DNA of 64,000 bases from the NCBI RefSeq assembly GCF_002024505.1, contig NZ_CP019402.1, forward strand, positions 248,001 to 312,000. Direction: 5' to 3'. A program made the position numbers and the translations under genes. Below, piece by piece: positions 26,270 to 34,303 of this stretch. Numbering within the stretch: position 1 is the first letter of the stretch; each line of letters begins with the position of its first letter. The stretch is from Plantibacter flavus. Lineage in GTDB: Bacteria > Actinomycetota > Actinomycetes > Actinomycetales > Microbacteriaceae. The notes under the pieces were generated by a model, which saw only the letters and a list, made by a program, of their open reading frames with translations, was not told the origin of the DNA and did no database searches.

Positions 26270-27819
26270 CGGAGGCCTCCCATGTCGAGGTCGCCGACGG
26301 CCTTCACCCGGATGCGCGTGGCGTTCCCCGGGAGATAGGGGATCGGGACCTCGTCGAAGTCGACGATCGCGACCGACGCGGGGGAGGCGCCGGCCGCGAT
26401 CGCCTTGTCGATCGCCTCGGCACGGACCTCGGCGATCGCCTCCTCACGCCGGCCGGGTTCGATGGCGTAGACCTTGTCGATCTCGCCCCCGACCTGCGCG
26501 ATGGAAGCACCGATGGCATTGGCCACGGCGTAGTTGTCGGGCCGGTGGACGGCGCCGAAGATGGGGAGTTCGTCGGAGAGCAGGATCGACCCGCCGCCGA
26601 CCGCCACCACGGGGATCGGCTCTGGGGAGGTCCGCATGCGGTCGACGGCCTCGGCGATGCGTTCGCCGATCCGCTCGAGGACGCGCTCCACGAAGGCCGG
26701 GTCGAGGTGCGCGACCTTCGACGCGTCACCGATCGACGCGCGACCGGCGGCCACGGCGATGTCCGTCGCCGTGAGGGTGCTGCCGCCGAAGACGAGGGCC
26801 TCGGTCATGAGCTTGTACCCGACGGACGCCGGCCCGACCTCGGCGGTCTCCTCGTCGACGATGCTGCCGCCGCCGATCCCGATGGACAGGACGTCGGGCA
26901 TGCGGAAGTTGGTGCGGATGCCGGCGACCTTGACCTCGTTCGCCGTCTCGCGAGGGAAGCCGTTGATGAGCAGCCCGATGTCCGCCGTGGTGCCGCCGAT
27001 GTCGACGACCGCGCAGGTCGCGAGTCCGCTCGTCAGTGCCGCCCCGCGCATCGAGTTGGTGGGGCCTGAGGCGAAGGTCGCGACCGGGTAGAGGCGCACG
27101 TAGTCCTCGTCCATGAGCGTGCCGTCGTTCTGGCTGAGGAAGATGGGCGCCTCGATGCCCTGCTTCCGGACGGCGGCGGTGAGCCCATCGACGATCTCCG
27201 AGGCGAGCTCGCGCAGGGCTGCGTTGATGATCGTCGCGTTCTCGCGTTCCAGGAGGCCGATGCGCCCGATCTCGTGCGAGAGCGAGATGGCGACGTCCGG
27301 GCCGAGGACCTCGCCGACGATCCGCGCCGCCTCGACCTCGAGGTCGTGGTTGACGGGGCTGAAGACGGAGGAGATCGCGACGGAGCGGATGCCGTTCGCA
27401 CGCATGTCCTCGGCGTGTGCCCGCAGCTCGTCGGGGTCGATCGGCGAGATGGGGCGTCCGTCGAACTCGTAGCCGCCGTGCGCGAGGTAGCTGCGTGCAC
27501 TGATCGCCTCGACGAGCTCGGCCGGCCAGTCCACGAGGGGCGGCAACGCGCGGGTCGCCGGGAGCCCGAGCCGCAGTGCCGCGGTGGGTGCGAGCCGCTT
27601 GGCCTGCACGAGGGCGTTGATGAAGTGCGTCGTGCCGATCATCACCGCGGTGATCTGATCACCGTCGAAGTGGTGGCCGCTCCGCAGTTCGCCGATCGCC
27701 TGGACGATCCCGTCGGTCACGTCCGGGGTGGTCGCGTGCTTGACGGCCGCCAGGGTGGTGGTGCCGTCCATGAGCACGGCGTCGGTGTTGGTGCCGCCGA
27801 CATCGATACCGATGTGCAT
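26266..27819 (-). CDS. Hydantoinase/oxoprolinase family protein (HyuA type)
   Basis: ATPase-fold enzyme subunit of 517 residues. The phosphate motifs of the actin-like fold are IGIDVGGTNTDAVLMDG at the N-terminus and VVDIGGTTADIGLL centrally; the typical GIGGGSIVD and VAVGGGSILL loops follow. Full HyuA proteins hydrolyse ATP while opening hydantoin, oxoproline or related rings, usually with a HyuB partner. No HyuB gene occurs here, and the DUF917 proteins take its place. Start at 27819 is well fixed by the first motif. The permease gene lies 81 bases upstream. Confidence 0.88.
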   Translation of the reverse strand: MHIGIDVGGTNTDAVLMDGTTTLAAVKHATTPDVTDGIVQAIGELRSGHHFDGDQITAVMIGTTHFINALVQAKRLAPTAALRLGLPATRALPPLVDWPAELVEAISARSYLAHGGYEFDGRPISPIDPDELRAHAEDMRANGIRSVAISSVFSPVNHDLEVEAARIVGEVLGPDVAISLSHEIGRIGLLERENATIINAALRELASEIVDGLTAAVRKQGIEAPIFLSQNDGTLMDEDYVRLYPVATFASGPTNSMRGAALTSGLATCAVVDIGGTTADIGLLINGFPRETANEVKVAGIRTNFRMPDVLSIGIGGGSIVDEETAEVGPASVGYKLMTEALVFGGSTLTATDIAVAAGRASIGDASKVAHLDPAFVERVLERIGERIAEAVDRMRTSPEPIPVVAVGGGSILLSDELPIFGAVHRPDNYAVANAIGASIAQVGGEIDKVYAIEPGRREEAIAEVRAEAIDKAIAAGASPASVAIVDFDEVPIPYLPGNATRIRVKAVGDLDMGGLR

Positions 27820-27900
27820 ATGAGGGGTTCGCTTTCTGTTGGTGCGGTGGAGCGGTGTGCGGTGGAACGGTCTGACGGGGTGGAACGGGCGTCCCCCGGG

Positions 27901-29253
27901 TCAGCTCGAGGCGGTGGCGGGGCTGTCCGTCGTCACATCCGCCTCGATCTGCGAGGTGTGGGCGACGCCGACACCTCGGACCAGGCCGAGCTTGCCGGCG
28001 GCGATGTACAGCACCATCGAGAGGATGAGCGACAGGACGGCGGGGATGCCCCAGGTGACGAAGTAGCCGGTGATCGCGGACACGGCCCAGATGATGATGG
28101 TCGCCGGGACGATGCGCGGGGCGGTCGTGGGGAGGCGGCCCGAGGCGCGCGTCTCGTCGAGCTCGCCGCGCCAGCGCTTCACGATGAAGTACTCGGCGAC
28201 CATGATGCCGGCGATGGGCGGGAAGGCGACGCCGAGGATGATGAGGAAGCCGGAGAACTGCCCGAGGATGCCGACCGCCGCGAGGATGGAGCCGACCACA
28301 CCGAGCACGATGGTGGTGGTCACGCGGTTGAGGTTCTTGCCGAACGCGGTCGAGATGAAGTTGACCAGGCCGAGCGTCGACGAGTACAGGTTCCAGTCGT
28401 TGATCTTGAGCGTCCCGGTGATGACGATGATGAGGCCGATGAGGCCGACCGAGGACGTCACGATCGCGACGACGTTGCCAGAGGCGGCGGCGTGGGCGAG
28501 CAGGACGCCCGAGAGGCCGATGACGAACTCACCGAGCGAGACGCCGACGACGGTCTGCTTGATGACGTCGGCGCGGGACCGGTTGAAGCGGGTCATGTCG
28601 GCGGTGATGATGGCGCCGACGATGAGGCCGCCCGCGACGATGCCGGTGCCGGCCCAGACGCTCATGGTGGGGCCGGGTGCCGGGCCGGTGACGAGTTCCA
28701 TGAAGTCGTGCTGGGTGAGTTCGCTGATGATCGACCAGCCGACGAGGATGAGGAACAGCGGGACGGTGATGTTCGCGAGCCACTGCATGCCCTTGAACCC
28801 GTAGGCGACGATGGCGGTGACGGCGAGGCCGAAGATGAGGCTCCAGGCCCAGACCGGCATGAAGCCGGGGAGAAGGGCGTCGAGCGATTCGGCGGAGATC
28901 GCGCTCTGGATGCCGAACCAGCCGATGAGGCTGATGCCGATCGCGAGTCCGACGAGGGAGGCCCCGACCTCTCCGAAGCCGGTCCAGCGGGCGAGGAGGG
29001 CGGTGTTGAGGCCCTCCTTCTGGCCGATGATGCCGACGATGCACATGATCACCTCGAGGATGATCGAGCCGAGGAGCAGGGCGAGGAACGCCTCACCGAA
29101 GGTCATGCTGTAGCCGAGGGTGGCGCCGAGGAGGAACTGGGACAGGGCCGACACCTGTCCGAAGCGCTGGACGGCGATGCCGAACCAGGGCTTCTGTGCG
29201 TCGGGACGGACGCGGGACAGGGCGAAGTCGTCTGCGTGTGCCATGCGAGCCAT
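27901..29253 (-). CDS. NCS1 family permease (cytosine/hydantoin-type)
   Basis: Membrane transporter of 450 residues, about 12 helices. The N-terminal PWFGIAVQRFGQVSALSQFLLGATLGYSM matches the CodB branch of the nucleobase:cation symporter-1 family, which also contains the hydantoin transporter Mhp1. The loop TADMTRFNRSRADVIKQ is the family signature between helices 5 and 6. Start at 29253 has GGAG seven bases upstream. It leads the minus-strand operon permease-HyuA-DUF917x3-PucR and probably brings in the ring substrate. Confidence 0.88.
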   Translation of the reverse strand: MARMAHADDFALSRVRPDAQKPWFGIAVQRFGQVSALSQFLLGATLGYSMTFGEAFLALLLGSIILEVIMCIVGIIGQKEGLNTALLARWTGFGEVGASLVGLAIGISLIGWFGIQSAISAESLDALLPGFMPVWAWSLIFGLAVTAIVAYGFKGMQWLANITVPLFLILVGWSIISELTQHDFMELVTGPAPGPTMSVWAGTGIVAGGLIVGAIITADMTRFNRSRADVIKQTVVGVSLGEFVIGLSGVLLAHAAASGNVVAIVTSSVGLIGLIIVITGTLKINDWNLYSSTLGLVNFISTAFGKNLNRVTTTIVLGVVGSILAAVGILGQFSGFLIILGVAFPPIAGIMVAEYFIVKRWRGELDETRASGRLPTTAPRIVPATIIIWAVSAITGYFVTWGIPAVLSLILSMVLYIAAGKLGLVRGVGVAHTSQIEADVTTDSPATASS

Positions 29254-29328
29254 GCTGGTCTCCAGAAGTGGGGGAGGGAGCGGTGCGGGTGGCGGCAACG
29301 TTACTGACGGGCCGCCCGCAGCAGAATG

Positions 29329-29339
29329 TGCATGATGCA
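29329..29339. promoter_or_regulatory. Candidate operator upstream of the NCS1 permease operon
   Basis: TGCATGATGCA is a perfect 11-base palindrome (5-base arms around G) 76 bases before the permease start and the only marked symmetry in that gap. It is a candidate PucR site; the binding motif of this regulator is not known to me. Confidence 0.35.
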
Positions 29340-29392
29340 GGAATTCGATCCTCGAACCGGCACTCTGCACAAGTGCTCCTGTCCGCTGGCGC

Positions 29393-30121
29393 TCAGAGCG
29401 AGGCCTGGATCACCTCGAAGGTCCGTGCCCCGTCGAGCGCCGCCATGTCGTGGCGGATCCCCGGGAACCGCGTGACGGTCCAGCCCAGCTGTTCGTAGCG
29501 AGGGACGTGGCTGCTCGGAAGGACGAGCTTCGCGTCGTCCGACAACACCAGCGTCGAGGGGACGGTCGGCGCCGCCGGGGTCACCGGACTCGCTGCGACG
29601 TCCTGCAGCACCTCCGCGACCATCGAGCGGTCCCACGCGGCATGGGCGGCCTCGGCGAGCGCGACGTTCGCGGGACCCGTCGCGGGATCCGTGCGGTCGT
29701 ACAGCCAGGCCAAGAGCCGCGGCAGCCCGGGGATGCTCCAGAACAGTCGTGCGCCGAGGCCTCGGCCCGGCAGTTTCAGGCCGAACCCGGGATCGAGATA
29801 GATCGCGTGCGCCGGGCGGAGGGGGCCGACGATGTCGATGACGAGCCGCCCGCCGAGGGAATGGCCGACGATCGCGTCGAGGCCGGTCGGCAACGTCTCG
29901 ACGAGGTCGGCCGCCAGCGAGGCGATGTCGTACCGCTCACCCCGGGTGCGATCGGCGCGTGGGCTGGAGCCGTGACCGCGCAGGTCGACGAGCAGGAACG
30001 TGTACCGCTCCGGGTCGGACGCTGCGACGACGTCGGTCCAGGCGGCCCCGTCGGCCAGGAACCCGTGGATGAGGGCGATCCGGACCGGTCCGTGACCGTG
30101 TTCCTCGACGTGCAGTCGCAT
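29393..30121 (-). CDS. Alpha/beta hydrolase
   Basis: Cytoplasmic hydrolase of 242 residues. Oxyanion-hole region LIHGFLADGAAW, nucleophile elbow GHSLGG, acid in LVLSDDAK and catalytic His in GIRHDMAA are all in order. It has a lid insertion around residues 115-160. Ester or lipid hydrolysis is likely; substrate unknown. It ends head-on beside the permease promoter and has no obvious operon partners. Confidence 0.85.
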   Translation of the reverse strand: MRLHVEEHGHGPVRIALIHGFLADGAAWTDVVAASDPERYTFLLVDLRGHGSSPRADRTRGERYDIASLAADLVETLPTGLDAIVGHSLGGRLVIDIVGPLRPAHAIYLDPGFGLKLPGRGLGARLFWSIPGLPRLLAWLYDRTDPATGPANVALAEAAHAAWDRSMVAEVLQDVAASPVTPAAPTVPSTLVLSDDAKLVLPSSHVPRYEQLGWTVTRFPGIRHDMAALDGARTFEVIQASL

Positions 30122-30183
30122 AGCCCTCCTCCGTCGGCGCTGGGGACGACTCTACGCGGCGACGCCGCGCTGCGTCGCTGCAC

Positions 30184-30471
30184 TCAGGAGTGCACGAGCA
30201 ACCAGGCGAACGCGGCGAACGACACGAGTCCGAGTGCTCCGCCGACGATCGACCCGATGAGGCTGAAGGTGGGCCAGGGCGCTCCGGGTTGGCGACTCAT
30301 CCTGATGCCCTGGGCGGCGAACAGCAGCGGCACGAAGCAGGCGAGCACCGAGAACGTCCATGAACCGCCGTCTCTCGCCGTCGCGGCGACGAGGTAGATG
30401 GAGAACGCGGCGATGGCGATACTGAGGATCGCGCACGCGCGCGCCGAGATCGGTTCGTTCTTCGCAGCCAT
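30184..30471 (-). CDS. Small membrane protein, three predicted helices
   Basis: Protein of 95 residues: AILSIAIAAFSIYLVAA, WTFSVLACFVPLLFAAQGI and IGSIVGGALGLVSFAAFAWLLV are hydrophobic segments. The start at 30471 (MAAKNEPIS) gives a plausible cytoplasmic N-terminus. No recognised family. It lies between the hydrolase and the divergent acetyltransferase. Confidence 0.6.
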   Translation of the reverse strand: MAAKNEPISARACAILSIAIAAFSIYLVAATARDGGSWTFSVLACFVPLLFAAQGIRMSRQPGAPWPTFSLIGSIVGGALGLVSFAAFAWLLVHS

Positions 30472-30524
30472 GGGCTCAGGGTATCGAGTGGGGCAGCCGT
30501 CGACCAGACCGCAGAATGGAAGGC

Positions 30525-31082
30525 ATGACCGACGCGACGCCGCCGACCCTGACGGAACGACTGACGCTCGCCCGCCCCACCGAGCGCGACCTGCCGGAGC
30601 TCCACGAGCTCCATGCCGACCCCGCGGTCTGGACGCACCTGCCGTCCGCCCGACACACGGCGCTCGCCGAGACCCGCGACCTGATCGAGCGGTACCAGGC
30701 CGGCTGGGAGGCGAACGGCCTCGACGTGTGGGTGGCGCGCGACACCACGACGGGTGCCCTGGTCGGCATCGGTGGCCCGAGCCTGCGGGGAGGGCTCGCC
30801 TGGAACCTCTACTACCGTCTGGCGCCCGCGGCCTGGGGGCGCGGGTACGCACAGGAGCTCATCGCGGCCGCGCGAGCCGCGGCATCGGCGTCGGCACCGG
30901 ATCTGCCCGTGGTGGCGTTCCTCCTGGAGCACAACGAGGGATCACGACGGGCTGCCGAACGCGCGGGGTTGGAGGTCGTCTGGCGTGGCCCCGACGCGGG
31001 CAACCCGGATCCCGATGCCGTGCGCCTCGTGTTCGCCGACCGGGCGCTCAGCGACGAGGCGCTCCGCGTGTTCGTGGGCTGA
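30525..31082 (+). CDS. GNAT family N-acetyltransferase (RimJ/RimL-like)
   Basis: Acetyltransferase of 185 residues. LTERLTLARPTERDLPELHELHADPAVWTHLP is typical of the RimJ/RimL branch, and the acetyl-CoA loop reads AAWGRGYAQEL. A second in-frame ATG lies at 30516; neither has a well-placed ribosome site, and a leaderless start is possible. Target (protein N-terminus or small molecule) unknown. Confidence 0.82.
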   Translation: MTDATPPTLTERLTLARPTERDLPELHELHADPAVWTHLPSARHTALAETRDLIERYQAGWEANGLDVWVARDTTTGALVGIGGPSLRGGLAWNLYYRLAPAAWGRGYAQELIAAARAAASASAPDLPVVAFLLEHNEGSRRAAERAGLEVVWRGPDAGNPDPDAVRLVFADRALSDEALRVFVG

Positions 31083-31224
31083 ACGATCGTTGCGCTCGCT
31101 CTCCGAGCATCTCGAAGGACGCCACTTCCGGGCGCGACCGGGTATTTTCGGGCAAGTGGCCGTGAAACGCAAGGAGCGTGCGCAGTCTGTTCACCGACTG
31201 CATTCCTCGATACGGTTGGAAGAT

Positions 31225-31455
31225 ATGTCAGCCACCGTCGAGATGGAACACATGAGTCAGGTAGAACGCGAACGCCCGCTCCTGCGCAAGGGGAGTGAGG
31301 CGAGTTTCGTCCGGTGGGCCTTCGACGGTCGGTCCTGGTGCGCCGACCTCGTGAGCGGACAGTACCGAGGCGCGACGAAGACCGGTTGGCTCTTGCAGAC
31401 CGAGAACGAGCAGCGGGAACTCTCCAACCAGGAGTGGGCTCCCTGCATGGCGTGA
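31225..31455 (+). CDS. Hypothetical small protein
   Basis: Open frame of 76 residues with no recognised domain, charged at the N-terminus and containing FVRWAFDGRSWCADLVSG and KTGWLLQTENEQRE. GGAAG stands two bases before ATG 31225; ATG 31252 is an alternative start. It sits 46 bases upstream of the MetE-like gene. Codon usage is G/C-ending as in its neighbours, which favours a real gene, but evidence is thin. Confidence 0.45.
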   Translation: MSATVEMEHMSQVERERPLLRKGSEASFVRWAFDGRSWCADLVSGQYRGATKTGWLLQTENEQRELSNQEWAPCMA

Positions 31456-31501
31456 GCGTGCCGTCCACATCGACCTGCGCCACGCACCGAGGAGCTCACG
31501 C

Positions 31502-32689
31502 ATGACCGACCGCATCCTGACCACGCACGCCGGGAGCCTGCCGCGCACGCCCGAGTTGACCCGGTTGCTCGTGGCGCGCGACCAGCGGCGGCCGTTCGAC
31601 GTGGCCGAGCTGGAGGAGGTCACGGCAGATGCGGTGGCCTCGACGGTCGCCGCGCAGCTCGCCACCGGTCTCGATCTCATCAACGACGGCGAGGTCCCTC
31701 GCGTCGGGTTCTCGACCTACGTCCTCGAACGCATCGAGGGGTTCGGCGGTGCAGGACACCGCAAGCCGACGCTCGACTCCGTGCGATTCCCGGACTATGC
31801 GGCGTTCCAGGCGAAGCAGATCGTCGAGGGTGCGGACGTCGCGCGGGTGTGGGATCCGCCGATGGCTCAGGGGCAGCTCGTGTACGACCCCACGCTCGCC
31901 GGCATCACCGCCGATCTGGACGGCTTCGAGCGGGAGCTCGCCGTGCAGGCGGACCAGGGACGCACACCTGCCGGCACCTTCTTCTCGGCGGCGACGCCCG
32001 GAATCGTGTCGACCACGCTGCTGCTCGATGCCGCGAACCCCTTCTACGGCGACGACCGCGCCTACGTGTTCGCGCTCGCCGAGCAACTGCGGATCGAGTA
32101 CGAGGCGATCGTCGCCCGAGGTCACGTCCTGCAGCTCGACGCCCCGGACCTCGCCATGGAGCGGGTCATCCAGTTCGGTGACGCGACGCTCGAGGAGTTC
32201 CTCGCGGCCGTGGACCTGCACGTCGACGCGCTCAACCACGCCATCCGGAACATCCCCCGCGAGCAGGTCCGGCTCCACGTCTGCTGGGGCAACTGGCAGG
32301 GCCCACACCAGGACGACGTCCCGGTCGACGTGCTCCTCCCGCACCTATACCGGGCACGGGTCGGTGCGTTCAGCATCCCGCTCGGCAACCCGCGGCACCA
32401 GCATGAGGCGCCGGCGTTCCGCGAGCATCCGCTCCCCGAGGGCGCGCTCCTCATCCCGGGGGTCGTCGACGTGACCACCAACTACCTGGAGCACCCGCAG
32501 GTCATCGCGAACCGCATCGTGGAGGTCGCCGAAGCGGTCGGTGATCCGACGCGCGTCATCGCGGGCACCGACTGCGGGCTCTCCACCTTCGCGAGTTACG
32601 AGTTCGTCGCGACCGACGTCGCGTGGGCGAAGCTCGGTGCGCTCGTCGAGGGCGCTGCGGTCGCGTCGAAGCGGCTGTTCGGCGCCTGA
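31502..32689 (+). CDS. Cobalamin-independent methionine synthase family protein (MetE C-terminal domain type)
   Basis: Protein of 395 residues comprising only the catalytic barrel of MetE. The entry motif TTHAGSLPRT, GLDLINDGEVPR and the zinc site, His and Cys in LHVCWGNW with the distal Cys in GTDCGL, are present. Full MetE has about 750 residues; stand-alone barrels of this group transfer methyl or alkyl groups between thiols and other donors, and their substrates vary. GAGGAG lies eight bases upstream of ATG 31502. No methionine riboswitch or folate gene was seen nearby, so true methionine synthase activity is doubtful. Confidence 0.82.
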   Translation: MTDRILTTHAGSLPRTPELTRLLVARDQRRPFDVAELEEVTADAVASTVAAQLATGLDLINDGEVPRVGFSTYVLERIEGFGGAGHRKPTLDSVRFPDYAAFQAKQIVEGADVARVWDPPMAQGQLVYDPTLAGITADLDGFERELAVQADQGRTPAGTFFSAATPGIVSTTLLLDAANPFYGDDRAYVFALAEQLRIEYEAIVARGHVLQLDAPDLAMERVIQFGDATLEEFLAAVDLHVDALNHAIRNIPREQVRLHVCWGNWQGPHQDDVPVDVLLPHLYRARVGAFSIPLGNPRHQHEAPAFREHPLPEGALLIPGVVDVTTNYLEHPQVIANRIVEVAEAVGDPTRVIAGTDCGLSTFASYEFVATDVAWAKLGALVEGAAVASKRLFGA

Positions 32690-32710
32690 GTCCTCGGTTC
32701 GGCGTCGCGC

Positions 32711-33619
32711 TCAGACGGTGATCGACGGCTCGTCGCTCACCGAGAGCGTGAGCACGGCCTTGCCGATGAGGTCGTCCTGCTCGAGGTCACCCTCGAGACG
32801 GCGGAGCTGGCGCGCGACGTCGTTCTCACGGTCGTCACCGACGAGGTCGACCGACGCGACGAGGAAGAGGCGTTCCGGCCCGCTGAACTCGAGGTACAGC
32901 GCCGTGACCCGTTCGATCTCCGGGTGTGACAGGAGCGCGGTGACGGTCTGTGCGCGGTACGCGGGGCTCGGTGAGGCTCCGAGGAGATAGCGCCGGTTGC
33001 GGTTGATGAGCAGCAGCGCGACCCCGCCGAGCAGGACACCGATCGCGATCGAGCCGATCGCATCCCACACCGGGTCGCCGGTCACCTGGTGGAGGCCGAT
33101 GCCGGTACCCGCGATGATGAGGCCGAGCAGTGCTGCCGAGTCCTCGAAGAACACCGAGCGGAGCGTCGTGTTGGAGCCGTTCACGATGTAGTCGAAGAAG
33201 CCGCGGCCGTACTTCCTCGCCGTGCGCCGGCCCTCGAGGATCGACTGGGTGAAGGAGAAGCCCTCCAGGAGGAAGGCGACGCCCAGCACGAGGTAGCTGA
33301 GGGCGTAGTCCTCCATCGCCTCCGGTGCGGTGAGGCTCTGGATACCGTGCTGGATCGAGACGACCGCGCCGACGGTGAAGATCCCGAAGGCGGCGAACAG
33401 CGAGAAGATGTACGCGTCACGGCCGTAGCCGAGCGGATGTGCGGCGTCGCGTCGCTTGTCGGCCCGTTTGTCGGCGATGAGGAGGAAGATCTCGTTCCCC
33501 GCGTCGGCCCACGAGTGCGCGGCCTCGGCCAGCATCGACGCCGACCCGGTGAGCGCGGCGACGATGGACTTGGCGATGGCGACGATGACGTTGGCCAGGA
33601 AGGCGATCACGACGGTCAT
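32711..33619 (-). CDS. Cation diffusion facilitator family transporter
   Basis: Membrane metal/proton antiporter of 302 residues with six helices. The first metal site is SMLAEAAHSWADAGNE (His and Asp one turn apart) and the second SVFFEDSAALLGLIIA. A cytoplasmic ferredoxin-like C-terminal domain follows from about residue 215. The AHSWAD first site and overall length point to the Zn/Fe/Mn efflux branch. There is no His-rich loop. Regulation not visible. Confidence 0.88.
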   Translation of the reverse strand: MTVVIAFLANVIVAIAKSIVAALTGSASMLAEAAHSWADAGNEIFLLIADKRADKRRDAAHPLGYGRDAYIFSLFAAFGIFTVGAVVSIQHGIQSLTAPEAMEDYALSYLVLGVAFLLEGFSFTQSILEGRRTARKYGRGFFDYIVNGSNTTLRSVFFEDSAALLGLIIAGTGIGLHQVTGDPVWDAIGSIAIGVLLGGVALLLINRNRRYLLGASPSPAYRAQTVTALLSHPEIERVTALYLEFSGPERLFLVASVDLVGDDRENDVARQLRRLEGDLEQDDLIGKAVLTLSVSDEPSITV

Positions 33620-33687
33620 GCGCCAACGCTACGCCCAGCCGGGGTGCGCCGCGTACGCCCCGACATCCGACGACCGCGGTCAGGGCC

Positions 33688-33900
33688 TCAGGATTTCAGG
33701 ACGCGCAGCGCGGAGCCCTTGTGGGCGGCCTTCGCGCCGGTCTTCTCGGACTCCACGATGAACGCGGGCTCGTCCTTCGACGCCGTGAAGTGCTGGCCGT
33801 CGAACTGGAAGTCCGCGGTCTTCCGCTCGACGACCTTCCCCTGCGTCCGCCCCTGCGAGGTGCCCCACGACACGCGGTCGCCCACTCGTACGTCTGCCAT
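33688..33900 (-). CDS. DUF2945 / HVA1-type TUDOR domain protein
   Basis: Small protein of 70 residues with the complete family pattern: VRVGDRVSWGTSQGRTQGKV near the start, then an Asp/Glu-rich middle and ALRVLKS at the end. It is a single SH3-like barrel. The family is widespread and poorly characterised. Start 33900 has GGAGG five bases upstream. Confidence 0.85.
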   Translation of the reverse strand: MADVRVGDRVSWGTSQGRTQGKVVERKTADFQFDGQHFTASKDEPAFIVESEKTGAKAAHKGSALRVLKS

Positions 33901-34046
33901 GCTGCCTCCTCGGCGCTCCACGCCGCGCGCGAGCGGCGTGTGAGCGACGATGCCAGCGTGACGGCGGCCGCACAAGCGCTTGCGTCGCGCGAGGGAAAGG
34001 GGATATCCCCCGGGCTCCGCGAGCCCCGCAGGTCTAGCGTGTCCCC

Positions 34047-34253
34047 ATGGCCTCGTTCACCCCGGGAAGACCCCGACTCGCGCTCGGCATCGGCATCGTC
34101 GGAGTCGTACTCGGGGTGGCACTCATCCCGGTCGCCGTCGCGAACGCCCACGGCGAGTACGGCTTCCATTTCTGGTGGATCGTCATCGTCCCGATCCTCG
34201 CCGGCCTGTACTTCGGTGTGGCCGGAGCCGTCGCGCTCCGCAACCGCCGCTGA
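34047..34253 (+). CDS. Small membrane protein
   Basis: Protein of 68 residues with two hydrophobic segments, LALGIGIVGVVLGVALIPVA and WWIVIVPILAGLYFGVAGAVAL, and a basic tail RNRR. No recognised family. It stands 51 bases upstream of the ThrE-type exporter and may share its transcript. Confidence 0.6.
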   Translation: MASFTPGRPRLALGIGIVGVVLGVALIPVAVANAHGEYGFHFWWIVIVPILAGLYFGVAGAVALRNRR

Positions 34254-34303
34254 GGTCCGCGGCGGCCCCAGGCGTCCCTGGAATCTCGCGTACCGTTGGC
34301 GGG

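Noticed and set aside
27274-29307. 677-codon plus-strand frame opposite the HyuA and NCS1 genes
   Set aside because: Almost wholly Asp, Glu, Gly, Arg and Ala; it is the complement of hydrophobic membrane-protein codons.
31083-31224. Possible methionine or cobalamin riboswitch upstream of the MetE-like gene
   Set aside because: No S-box or B12-box core sequence found, and a small gene intervenes; only a short CAGTC...GACTG stem near 31183.
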